Shown: piece after piece, positions 15,852 through 23,833 of the stretch
Layout of the letters: each line of letters opens with the position of its first letter
Position numbering within the stretch: the stretch's first letter is position 1
DNA from: Acetobacteraceae bacterium
GTDB lineage: Bacteria > Pseudomonadota > Alphaproteobacteria > Acetobacterales > Acetobacteraceae
DNA: 64,000 nt
Reading direction: 5' to 3'
Assembly: GCA_027451405.1 (NCBI GenBank)
Contig: DAIDJM010000030.1
Location: forward strand, 1 to 64,000
Translations under genes and position numbers: made by a program
Notes under the pieces: generated by a model
Databases searched by the model: none
Told to the model about the DNA's origin: nothing
The model's input: only the letters and a program-made list of their open reading frames with translations

Positions 15852-16697
15852 TTGTTGTGCCACCCGCTCACGGCCTGCAAGCAGGCCCCGAATGCTCCCG
15901 CGTCGGGCATTCGGGGCCGCCCACCGACCCCGCCGAACGCGATCACCCTGACGGCCGCGCTCGTCCTCGGAACGCCCGCCAACGCGCAAACCTTCTATGT
16001 CAGTGATCAGAAGAACGGCGTCACTGCGCTGGATGCCACCAGTTTCCAGCAAACCGCGCAATTCCCCACCGGTGGCCAAATCCCCCGCGGCATCGCGGTG
16101 ACACACGACGGCAAATTCCTGCTGACGGCCAACCAGGCCAGCGGCGATCTCTCCGTCCTCGATCGCGCGACCGGCACGCTTCGCGTCCGTATCCCCATCG
16201 GCCCCTCGGCCGAAATGGTTCGCACGCAAGGCGACACCGCCTTCGTCACCTACGAACCACCGGCCGACAAGGGCGGCCTCGCCCATGTCGCCATCGTCGA
16301 TCTCGACCGCCTCGCTGTCACCGCGAGCCTCCCCAGCGGTCATGAAACCGAGGGAATCGAATCCTCCACCGATGGCAAATCGCTCCTGGTCGCCAATGAG
16401 GGTGACGACACCCTGGATGGACAACGTATGTTCGTCGCCGCCGCCAAGGCCGGTTTGATCCAGGTCTTCGACGCCAAGACCTTCGGCCGCCAAGCCGACA
16501 TCAAAGTCGGTAAGCGTTGCTGGCATTTCAGTTTCACGCAGGATGGACAACATATCCTCGCTGCCTGCGGCCGCTCCGATGCGCTCTATGTGATCGATGC
16601 CACCCGCCTGCGCGCGATCGAGACCATCTTCGGCTTCAAGGTGCCCTGGGGCATCGTCGCCTACCCGAACACCAATGGGACCCTCGACGTCCCATAA
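15852..16697 (+). CDS. YVTN beta-propeller protein of the PQQ cluster
   Basis: About 281 aa of YVTN-type propeller repeats (FYVSDQKNGVTALDA, FLLTANQASGDLSVLDRATG, SLLVANEGDD, HILAACGRSDALYVIDA). A signal-peptide-like stretch LTAALVLGTPANA precedes the mature start QTFYVS. Related propeller proteins accompany PQQ dehydrogenases. The true start is unclear: only TTG 15852/15855 or a GTG at 15795 (overlapping pqqA) are in frame, and both give a long, odd N terminus. An ATG at 15893 reads MLPRRAFGAAHRPRRT in another frame and would join the signal peptide after a 1-nt shift, so a 5' frameshift is possible. Confidence 0.7.
   Translation: MLCHPLTACKQAPNAPASGIRGRPPTPPNAITLTAALVLGTPANAQTFYVSDQKNGVTALDATSFQQTAQFPTGGQIPRGIAVTHDGKFLLTANQASGDLSVLDRATGTLRVRIPIGPSAEMVRTQGDTAFVTYEPPADKGGLAHVAIVDLDRLAVTASLPSGHETEGIESSTDGKSLLVANEGDDTLDGQRMFVAAAKAGLIQVFDAKTFGRQADIKVGKRCWHFSFTQDGQHILAACGRSDALYVIDATRLRAIETIFGFKVPWGIVAYPNTNGTLDVP
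15872..15918 (+). promoter_or_regulatory. Two overlapping, mutually exclusive hairpins after pqqA
   Basis: Hairpin 1 is 15872-15887 (7-bp stem, AA loop). Hairpin 2 is 15884-15918 (12-bp stem, 11-nt loop). They share GGCC at 15884-15887, so only one can form fully. Neither has a T-run. The layout suggests an attenuator or mRNA-processing element that sets pqqA above the downstream genes. The function is inferred. Confidence 0.55.
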
Positions 16698-16733
16698 TCA
16701 AATCCCGTTTCGTCGCGGACAGGAGGTTCACGC

Positions 16734-17393
16734 ATGCCCTCTGACAACACCCGGCAATTTGGCCTAGCGACTCCCGCCAGTCTCGCCGCTGCGCCGATGC
16801 GCGAAGTCGGCGCTCACCGGCAGCTCCCAACCCGCTACACCACCCCCGCCATCGCGCTGCACTGGGTCATCGCCGCCCTGATCGGCCTGAACCTGATCCT
16901 CGGTCTCAGTTTCGCTTTCCTGCCAAAATCCGGGCTCCACCCGTTTGTGAGCCTTCACGAATCCTTCGGCATCACCGTGCTCGGCCTGGCGCTGATGCGC
17001 CTACTCTGGCGTCTCACCCACCGCCCCCCGCCGCTGCCCGACTATCCGGTCTGGCAACAAAAGGCCGCCCACCGTGTCCACGCGCTCCTCTACGCCCTGA
17101 TGTTCGCCCTTCCCCTCACCGGGTGGGCCTACGCCAGCGCCTGGAAAGGCGCCGGCGCCTCGTCCATGCGCCTGTTCTGGACTCTCCCCTGGCCCCGCAT
17201 CGGCTTCTTCGCCCATCTCGCCCCCGCAACGCGACAAGCGTGGCATACCGCTCTTGGCCAGTTGCACTACGCCGTGGCTCTGCTGCTTACCGCCCTTTTC
17301 GTGCTCCACGTTACCGCCGTACTGAAACATCAGTTTGTCGACCGTATTCCCGAACTACAACGGATGTGGCGAGCGCCTCGGGCGGATCGGTGA
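16734..17393 (+). CDS. Cytochrome b561
   Basis: A 219-aa four-helix membrane cytochrome b561. Heme-ligand histidines occur in the expected places: ALHWVIAAL in helix 1, LHESFGI in helix 2, HRVHALLYAL in helix 3 and LHVTAVLKHQF in helix 4. It has an ideal ribosome site, AGGAGG (16721-16726). It closes the PQQ-oxidation cluster and could transfer electrons between periplasmic donors and the quinone pool. A second b561 lies at 38094. The N-terminal 30 residues before helix 1 are longer than usual. Confidence 0.85.
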   Translation: MPSDNTRQFGLATPASLAAAPMREVGAHRQLPTRYTTPAIALHWVIAALIGLNLILGLSFAFLPKSGLHPFVSLHESFGITVLGLALMRLLWRLTHRPPPLPDYPVWQQKAAHRVHALLYALMFALPLTGWAYASAWKGAGASSMRLFWTLPWPRIGFFAHLAPATRQAWHTALGQLHYAVALLLTALFVLHVTAVLKHQFVDRIPELQRMWRAPRADR

Positions 17394-17467
17394 TGTTTTC
17401 GACGCCAATAAGGTGGCATGCTGATCGACCTCTTCGGCCTCGACAGCGTCCCGGCCAGCCCGGCGGG

Positions 17468-18925
17468 TTACGCGGCGTCCGCTAGTAACCGAGCGATGGC
17501 CCGGATATCGGCCGGACTTGTCTCGCCATTGACGACGCAGGCGCGTACAACGCTTCGGCCCGCCAATACAGATATAGAAACAAAAGCCTTTCCTGAGGCC
17601 AGCACTTCGGCGACAATCCCGGGGACCGGACGTGCCCCCGCGGGTGGCACCAGGCAAACCACTGCCAGGGATGGATCATTTACCACCCGCCAGCCATAGC
17701 CGCGCATCTCGTGGGCCAACAGCGCCGCCAGCTCGACAGAGTGTTCCACATGCGCCGCATAACCCGGCCAGCCCGCAGCGCCGAGCGAGAGGAACAGCCG
17801 CAACCCCACAAACCGTCGTGACCATTGCGCTGAAGTTACATAAGGGTCGACCGCCCGCTCCTGCGAGGGCATGTAGCTCGCTGCGACATGAAAAGCGGCC
17901 GCAACGATGTCCTGCCATCGCGTGAGGAACATGCCGCACCCCATGCTCGCCGCGAACCATTTATGCGCATCAAGCGTGACGGAATCGGCTGTCTCGATAC
18001 CGCGCAGCAATCCCGCCAGGCGCGGCGAAGCAATGACACCGCCGCCCCATGCCGCATCAACATGCAACCAAAGCCCCACCTCCCTCGCGATCGCTCGGCA
18101 TTCCGAAATGGGATCGATCGCGCCGGCGTTGGTGGTTCCCGCTGTCGCCACGATCATGAAGGGAACACAACCTGCTTCGCGATCTGCCGCCAATCTAGTT
18201 CTAAGGGCATCCGCGCTCATGCGCCCGCCGCCATCGGTCTGCACCAACCGGACCGCATCGCGCCCGATGCCGCTTCGGTGCGCAATTTTAATCCACGCGA
18301 GATGGCTGTCCTGCGACGCATAAAAGACCGGGGGCCCGGCAAAAGCGCGCGCGCCCAATTGCGCGAAGGCCGGCTCCGCATGCGTGAGCGCACACACCAA
18401 AGCGGTATCGTTGGCTTCCGATCCGCCGCTCGTGAAATGTCCTGTGGTTGCTCCAGGAAAGCCCAAGCGGCGGCCAATTTCTCGAATGACGTGCGCTTCG
18501 ATCGCAACCGCGGCCGGGGAGGTTGTTGCTGAAGCGAGTTGCGGATTGAAACTGGCTGCAATCCGGTCGGCGCATTGGGAGGGGAAACTCGGTGCCGGGT
18601 TGAAGAGACCTAGATAGCGTGGGTGGGTCACATGCATGACGCCATGCTCGAGTTGCGACATGGTCCAAGTCAGAAGCTCTTCGAGCGGCCGAGGCGCCGC
18701 GAAATCGAATTGCTCGAGATCAGAGTGTATCTGCGCGCGACTCAGCTCCGGCGTCACGGGCCCGGAGGACACGCGGCGCTCGGCCGAGTCTAGTGCCGTG
18801 GTTAGGAAATCCTGGATTGCAACCCGTTCCCTCCGCTCGGGAAAGAGAGCCAGCACCTCTTCCTGCTGCGGCTCGGTTGCGAGCAGCCACTGATTTTGCG
18901 TATCCAAGATAGGCCCTGGAATCAC
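17468..18925 (-). CDS. Group II PLP-dependent amino-acid decarboxylase
   Basis: A 485-aa pyridoxal-phosphate enzyme of the aromatic-amino-acid/glutamate/diaminobutyrate decarboxylase superfamily. Key motifs: FTSGGSEANDTAL (phosphate-binding region, about 165-177), HVDAAWGGG (cofactor-contacting Asp, about 292-300) and DAHKWF (Schiff-base Lys, about 325). It starts at a GTG whose GTGA overlaps the stop of the aminotransferase gene, so the two are co-translated. Substrate cannot be fixed from sequence; aromatic or diamino acids are possible. The pair suggests a pathway making an amine. It converges on the cytochrome b561 gene. Confidence 0.85.
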   Translation of the reverse strand: MIPGPILDTQNQWLLATEPQQEEVLALFPERRERVAIQDFLTTALDSAERRVSSGPVTPELSRAQIHSDLEQFDFAAPRPLEELLTWTMSQLEHGVMHVTHPRYLGLFNPAPSFPSQCADRIAASFNPQLASATTSPAAVAIEAHVIREIGRRLGFPGATTGHFTSGGSEANDTALVCALTHAEPAFAQLGARAFAGPPVFYASQDSHLAWIKIAHRSGIGRDAVRLVQTDGGGRMSADALRTRLAADREAGCVPFMIVATAGTTNAGAIDPISECRAIAREVGLWLHVDAAWGGGVIASPRLAGLLRGIETADSVTLDAHKWFAASMGCGMFLTRWQDIVAAAFHVAASYMPSQERAVDPYVTSAQWSRRFVGLRLFLSLGAAGWPGYAAHVEHSVELAALLAHEMRGYGWRVVNDPSLAVVCLVPPAGARPVPGIVAEVLASGKAFVSISVLAGRSVVRACVVNGETSPADIRAIARLLADAA

Positions 18926-20310
18926 CGCAACTCGCTCAGTGTTCGATCGAAGGCACGGCGAAGCCCGCAGACCAGAGTCTCGATATCCTCCTCTTGCATG
19001 GTCAGAGGCGGCGACATCGCGATTAGATTGGCCAGCGGCCGCACGATCACGCCTTCCTCGTAGCCATGCGCCACGATTCGGGCGGGCACGCGCAAAGCCG
19101 GATCGAACGGCGTCTTCCGCGGCTTATCCGCCGTCAGCTCGATAGCTGCCATCATCCCGGCACCACGAATGTCGCCCACCAGCGGATGATCGGCGAACCT
19201 CCGCACCAGCGCCGAAATCAGGATCCTTCCCGAAAGTCGTGCATTTTCTACCAAGTTTTCGCGTTCGATGATGTCCAGATTCGCCAGAGCCGCGGCGGCC
19301 GCCACCGGATGCGCCGAATAGGTGAAGCCGTGTGCGAAGGTTGGCAAGCGACCGGCATTCTCCGTCAGCACGCGCCAGATCCGCTCTCCCACCACACTCG
19401 CCGAAATCGGCTGGTAGCCGCTTGAGAGACCCTTGGCGATGGTGATCAGATCGGGCTTGATCCCATAAAGCATCGTGCCGAGAGGCGCTCCCAATCTCCC
19501 GAAGCCGCAGATCACCTCATCGGCGATCATCAGGATGTCATATCGGTCCAGCACTGCCTGGATCGCCGGGAAATACCCTTCCGGCGGCACCAGCACGCCG
19601 CCCGTACCCATCACCGGCTCCGCGATGAACGCCGCAATCGTCTCAGGCCCCTCCCGCACAATCAGGGTCTCGAGTTGATCGGCCAGATAGCGCGTGAACG
19701 CCGCTTCGCTCATGCCGTCCGGCTTGCCGCGATATTGGTCCACCGACAACGTCCGCAGCGCGTACGACCGAGGCAGATCGAACATCTCGTGACAATAGCC
19801 GAGGCCGGTCAGACTGCCAGCGCCGAGTGTCACGCCATGATAGGCACGCTCCCGCGCAATGATCTTCTTCTTCTGTGGCAAGCCACGCAGATTGTTATAA
19901 TACCAGATCAGCTTGATGTTCGTATCGTTTGCGTCCGATCCCGACGTGCCGAAGAACACCTTCGACATGCCCGGCGGCATCCATTGCAGAATCCGATCGG
20001 CCAGCCGGATCGCCGGTTCGTTGGCGATGCCGGTGAAGCTGTGTGCATAGGGCAGAATTGACGCCTGCCGCGCCATCGCCTCGACGATTTCCTGTCGCCC
20101 GTAGCCGACATTCACGCACCAGAGGCCGGACGATCCGTCGATGCACCACCGCCCCGTGGAGTCCATCACCCGAACACCGTCTGCTTGAACGACAATGCGC
20201 GTATCCTTGGGCGGCTCACTCTCGATCGCGCTGAACGGGTGGAAGAAGCTCCGCCGGTCCATGGCTTCGAGGAACAGATCGTGGGGGTGTGCGCTGTCCA
20301 TGCCAAACAT
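18922..20310 (-). CDS. Class III omega-aminotransferase
   Basis: A 462-aa fold-type I transaminase of the beta-alanine/omega-amino-acid:pyruvate group. Motifs: FFGTSGSDANDTNIKL (phosphate loop), AYHGVTLGAGSLTG, IADEVICGFGR (cofactor Asp) and TIAKGLSSGYQP (Schiff-base Lys), then FTYSAHPVAAAAALANL. Full family length. It is first in a two-gene operon with the decarboxylase, overlapping by 4 nt. The amino donor is unknown. A divergent gene at 20668 (probable diiron oxygenase fold) may share its regulatory region, which would fit a small amine-derived metabolite pathway; that is inference. Confidence 0.87.
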   Translation of the reverse strand: MFGMDSAHPHDLFLEAMDRRSFFHPFSAIESEPPKDTRIVVQADGVRVMDSTGRWCIDGSSGLWCVNVGYGRQEIVEAMARQASILPYAHSFTGIANEPAIRLADRILQWMPPGMSKVFFGTSGSDANDTNIKLIWYYNNLRGLPQKKKIIARERAYHGVTLGAGSLTGLGYCHEMFDLPRSYALRTLSVDQYRGKPDGMSEAAFTRYLADQLETLIVREGPETIAAFIAEPVMGTGGVLVPPEGYFPAIQAVLDRYDILMIADEVICGFGRLGAPLGTMLYGIKPDLITIAKGLSSGYQPISASVVGERIWRVLTENAGRLPTFAHGFTYSAHPVAAAAALANLDIIERENLVENARLSGRILISALVRRFADHPLVGDIRGAGMMAAIELTADKPRKTPFDPALRVPARIVAHGYEEGVIVRPLANLIAMSPPLTMQEEDIETLVCGLRRAFDRTLSELR

Positions 20311-20667
20311 GCTCGCCTGTGCACCGGGTCGCCCGACCCACGCCGACGGACCACTCAGCCCGCCGTGCCGCCAGACGCCGACACAACCATGGTAAGGCCG
20401 TTCGCCGTCCCGCCGGCAGAAGCAAATGATCTAGTTCGACACTGGCATTTGGTCTCTGCCAGCCACCTCCAGCCTGCGCGCTGCCGCCACGTCGCGGCCA
20501 TTGATGCACATCAATGCCTATCCGCCTTTTCGTCGCGCAATTCGATCCGTCGCGAAGATTCGTGACATCAACCAACTGAGCCGTCCGCCGGCACTGGCGC
20601 CAATCCATCGGCGAGCGGCCGCACGAGACAGCAGCGCCATTCACCACAATTTTGCAGGAGCCCTCCC
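20311..20667. other. Divergent intergenic region
   Basis: 357 nt between the aminotransferase operon and the gene at 20668. No gene is visible. It must carry both promoters. AGGAG at 20656-20660 is the ribosome site of the rightward gene. Confidence 0.4.
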
Positions 20668-21336
20668 ATGCAACTCGCCCAGGACGAGACAATGAACGTC
20701 TCCCCTCGCCACGCCTACGAAGACGTGATCGACGAAATGTGTGCTCTTCCCTGGTCGGAACTAAGCCGCCACGATCTGAACCTGGTCGCCGGCGCCTACC
20801 AACATTTCTCCACCCAATTCTGCGAAACGGTAGAGATCGCTTGCGCGCGATTTCCCGCCGACCGCAAGCTGATCGAGCTCCGTGACGGCGAATGCGACAC
20901 CGACAATCTGTCGCCCTACCCGGGCGTCGCCGAACCCGGCGAACGGATGAATCACGACGAATTCATGCGCCGGACTGTTGCCATGGCCGACCTTACACCC
21001 GCCGACCGGTCCAAGCTGGAGGCACTCGGCGATGCCTATCTCGCCACCGCTCGCGCCGTCGATCCGGCCATCCGCATTCTCAGTCTTCCAAGCTACGAGG
21101 ATGGCGGGCTCGAGCGCTTGTTCCGCGCCGTTCTCCGTGCCGAGAGCTGGGACGAGCCGTCACTCGCCGCATTCCAGCACTTTCTGGTCGGCCATGTCAG
21201 TCTGGACAGCAATCCGGAAACCGGCCACGGCGCTTTGTGCCGCCATCTCAGGCCGGACGACCGCATCCTGCCGCTTTGGCGCGCCTTCCAAACCTTGCTG
21301 GTCGACGCGGTGCCCCGTTTCGCGCAAGCCGGCTGA
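20668..21336 (+). CDS. Probable heme-oxygenase-like diiron protein (DUF3050-like)
   Basis: A 222-aa helical protein. The C-terminal part reads FLVGHVSLDSNPETGHG then HLRPDD and WRAFQTLLVDAVPRF. This pattern of H, D/E and H followed by W...AF...L resembles DUF3050 and other heme-oxygenase-like diiron oxidases (HDO) of the TenA/PqqC fold. Further candidate ligands are E in HFSTQFCETVEIA and the MNHDEFMRR segment. HDO enzymes use O2 to modify or cleave amino- or fatty-acid substrates. Clear AGGAG 8 nt before ATG 20668. It is divergent from the aminotransferase/decarboxylase pair. Family call is tentative. Confidence 0.55.
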   Translation: MQLAQDETMNVSPRHAYEDVIDEMCALPWSELSRHDLNLVAGAYQHFSTQFCETVEIACARFPADRKLIELRDGECDTDNLSPYPGVAEPGERMNHDEFMRRTVAMADLTPADRSKLEALGDAYLATARAVDPAIRILSLPSYEDGGLERLFRAVLRAESWDEPSLAAFQHFLVGHVSLDSNPETGHGALCRHLRPDDRILPLWRAFQTLLVDAVPRFAQAG

Positions 21337-21380
21337 CGACGCCACACCCGGCCGTGCTCACGCGCGGCCGGAACATTCCT

Positions 21381-22208
21381 TCAGACCGCAGCCGCCACGA
21401 GTTCCCTGAGCTTCGGCTGAATATGCGCGTTCCCCGCAACGAGATCGTTTCCGCCGACATCCCGCAGCACGAATTCCGTTCCATCCGGGTGCGTCACACT
21501 CCCGCCCGCCTCACGCACGATCAGCACGCCCGCGGCCACGTCCCAGGCCTGCAACCCGAGTTCCCAATAGGCCTCGTAACGTCCCGCGGCGACCCAGGCG
21601 AGATCGAGCGCCGCCGATCCGAAGCGCCGCACGCCGGCCGAAACCGGCATGAGCCCCGCCAGCACCGGCGGAAAAGAGGCGCGGATCGAGGGCTTCACCT
21701 TGGCGAACGGAATTCCCGTGGCGAACAGCGCCTCTCCCATCTCCCGCCGCGACGACACGCGAAGCCGCCGCTCGTTCATGAAGGCCCCGCCGCCTTTCTC
21801 TGCCCAGAACATTTCGTCATGGGCTGGATTATAGATCATCCCGGCCGCCAACTCCGCCCCGCCATCCGGCAGCCGCCGTTGCAACCCGATCGAAATCGCC
21901 CAGTGCGGAATGCCATGGAGAAAATTCGTGGTCCCATCGAGCGGATCGACCACCCAACGCCACGCCCAGTTCTCGCTCCCCGAGGCCCCGCTCTCCTCCA
22001 TCAGGAACGCATATCCCGGCCGCGCTTTCGCCAGTTCATCGCGGATCGTCTGCTCGGCCCGCAAATCGGCCTGGCTCACGAAATCCGACGGCCCCTTCAC
22101 ACTGACCTGAAGCTGTTCCACTTCCGAGAAATCGCGCAGCAGCCGCTTCGACGCTTTCTGCGCCGCGTTCTGCATCACCACCATATGCGGCGAAAGCCGG
22201 GCCGACAT
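21381..22208 (-). CDS. suhB: Inositol monophosphatase family protein
   Basis: A 275-aa Mg-dependent phosphatase. Metal-binding motifs: EESGASG (about 71), DPLDGTTNF (about 87-95) and WDVAAGVLIVREAGG near 220-234. Full length. Typical of bacterial SuhB, which dephosphorylates inositol-1-phosphate and also assists rRNA antitermination in enterics. It follows efp by 4 nt and so ends a run epmB-efp-suhB. Which role dominates here is not visible. Confidence 0.88.
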   Translation of the reverse strand: MSARLSPHMVVMQNAAQKASKRLLRDFSEVEQLQVSVKGPSDFVSQADLRAEQTIRDELAKARPGYAFLMEESGASGSENWAWRWVVDPLDGTTNFLHGIPHWAISIGLQRRLPDGGAELAAGMIYNPAHDEMFWAEKGGGAFMNERRLRVSSRREMGEALFATGIPFAKVKPSIRASFPPVLAGLMPVSAGVRRFGSAALDLAWVAAGRYEAYWELGLQAWDVAAGVLIVREAGGSVTHPDGTEFVLRDVGGNDLVAGNAHIQPKLRELVAAAV

Positions 22209-22212
22209 CGTC

Positions 22213-22779
22213 TCAGCCCTTGGCCCGCTCCACGTAGCTCGCGTCCTCGGTCTTCACCACCACGCGCTCCCCGGTCTCGATGAAGGGCGGCACCATGGTC
22301 TTGACCCCGTTGGAGAGCTTCGCCGGCTTGTAGGACGAGGCCGCCGTCTGCCCCTTCACCACCGGATCGGCCTCCACGATCTCGAGGATCACCGTCGCCG
22401 GCAGATGCGCCGCCACCGGCTCGCCCTCCACCAGATCGACCTCGATGGTCATGTTATCCTGCAGAAACGGCGCCGAATCCCCGAGCAGCTCCAGCGGCAC
22501 ATGCGTCTGCTCGAACGTCTCCGGATCCATCAGCACCATGTTGGTGCCTTCCGTATAGGAATAAGTATATTCCTTGTTGTCGGTCATCAGCCGCTCGACA
22601 GTGTCGGCGGTGCGCCAGCGCTCGTTGGTTTTGTTGCCGGTCTTGAGGTTGCGCATCTCCACCTGGATGAACGCGCCACCCTTGCCGGGCGTGATGATCT
22701 GCTGCTTGAGCACGGTCCAGCGCTGGCCTTCATGCTCGATGACCTGGCCGGCACGGATCAGGTTCGCCTGCTGCTTCAT
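22213..22779 (-). CDS. efp: Elongation factor P
   Basis: A 188-aa three-domain translation factor that rescues ribosomes stalled on polyproline. It starts at the ATG beginning MKQQANLIRAGQ; the open frame extends upstream but with non-family sequence. The modifiable lysine is K33 in PGKGGA, equivalent to E. coli K34. The gene for an EpmB-type lysine 2,3-aminomutase lies 43 nt upstream, so beta-lysylation of K33 is predicted. C-terminal OB domains (LSNGVKTMVPPFIETGERVVV) are intact. Confidence 0.95.
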   Translation of the reverse strand: MKQQANLIRAGQVIEHEGQRWTVLKQQIITPGKGGAFIQVEMRNLKTGNKTNERWRTADTVERLMTDNKEYTYSYTEGTNMVLMDPETFEQTHVPLELLGDSAPFLQDNMTIEVDLVEGEPVAAHLPATVILEIVEADPVVKGQTAASSYKPAKLSNGVKTMVPPFIETGERVVVKTEDASYVERAKG

Positions 22780-22822
22780 GGGGCGTCGGGGCTCTCTGGG
22801 CTGTCTCGGGGAGGGTCGCTCT

Positions 22823-23812
22823 CTACCCGCCGGCCCATTCCCCGGCAAGCGGCGGCACCACTGCCTTCCCCTCCCGCCCCCGATCCTGCACGTAGGTCGG
22901 CCAGGCCAGCCCCGTCACCCGCCCCCGCAACCCTGCCAGCAGCCGCCGCCCTTCCTCGACCGGCACCGCAAACCGCGCGGTCCCGGGCGCCGGATCGAGC
23001 TGATGCAGGTAATAGGGTTTGATCCGGTGCCGCAGCATCGTCCGGAACAACCCTTCGAGCGCCGCCACGCTGTCATTCACACCGCGCAACAGCACCGTCT
23101 GCCCCAGCATCACCACACCTGCCCCTGCGATCCGCCGCAACGCCCGCGCCGCCTCCCCCGAAAACTCCCGCGCATGGTTCGCATGCACCGCGAGATAGAG
23201 CGGCGTCTCCAGGGCCATCGCGGCCACCAGCGCCGGTGTCACGAGCTCGGGCGCGGCCATCGGCACCCGGCTATGGATCCGCAGCAGCTCGACATGCGGG
23301 ATCGCCTCGATCCGCCGCAGCAGGCCCCCGAGCCGCCGCGCCGACAGCATCAGCGGGTCGCCGCCCGTCAGGATCACCTCCCGGATCGCCGGCCGCGCCG
23401 CCACATACGCCAGCGCCGCCGCGATCTCGGCCTCGCTGAGCACCCCACCCCCGGGCCCCACCTGCTCGCGCCGGAAACAGAACCGGCAATAGAGCGGGCA
23501 GGCCAACAGCGGCTTGAGCAGCACCCGATCGGGATACCGGTGCACGATACCCGGCACCGGCGAGAGCGCCTCATCCGCGATCGGATCGACACTCTCGTGC
23601 GGCGCCGTCACCAGCTCCGCCGCGCTCGGCACCACCTGCAACCCGATCGGATCGTCGGCGGCCTCGATCAGCGCCCGGAACGCCGGCGGGATCGCCACCG
23701 CATAGCGCGCCGCAACCGCCTCGATCGCCGCCCGATCCTCAGGCGTCATCAGCCCCGCCTCGATCAGCGCCCCAGCATCGCGCAGGGTGCGTCCACTATC
23801 CCCATCCGGCAT
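22823..23812 (-). CDS. epmB: EF-P (R)-beta-lysine-forming radical SAM aminomutase
   Basis: A 329-aa radical SAM enzyme with the 4Fe-4S motif CPLYCRFCFR near residue 105-114, VILTGGDPL, and the EpmB signature PYYLHQLDPAPGTARF near the C terminus. It converts alpha-lysine to (R)-beta-lysine for attachment to EF-P. Its length matches EpmB rather than catabolic lysine aminomutases (about 416 aa). ATG 23812 was chosen; the 21-nt gap to the dapF start means both divergent genes have very short leaders. The ligase EpmA is not in this window. Confidence 0.9.
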   Translation of the reverse strand: MPDGDSGRTLRDAGALIEAGLMTPEDRAAIEAVAARYAVAIPPAFRALIEAADDPIGLQVVPSAAELVTAPHESVDPIADEALSPVPGIVHRYPDRVLLKPLLACPLYCRFCFRREQVGPGGGVLSEAEIAAALAYVAARPAIREVILTGGDPLMLSARRLGGLLRRIEAIPHVELLRIHSRVPMAAPELVTPALVAAMALETPLYLAVHANHAREFSGEAARALRRIAGAGVVMLGQTVLLRGVNDSVAALEGLFRTMLRHRIKPYYLHQLDPAPGTARFAVPVEEGRRLLAGLRGRVTGLAWPTYVQDRGREGKAVVPPLAGEWAGG

Positions 23813-23833
23813 GGCGCCGGGATATAGGGGGGC

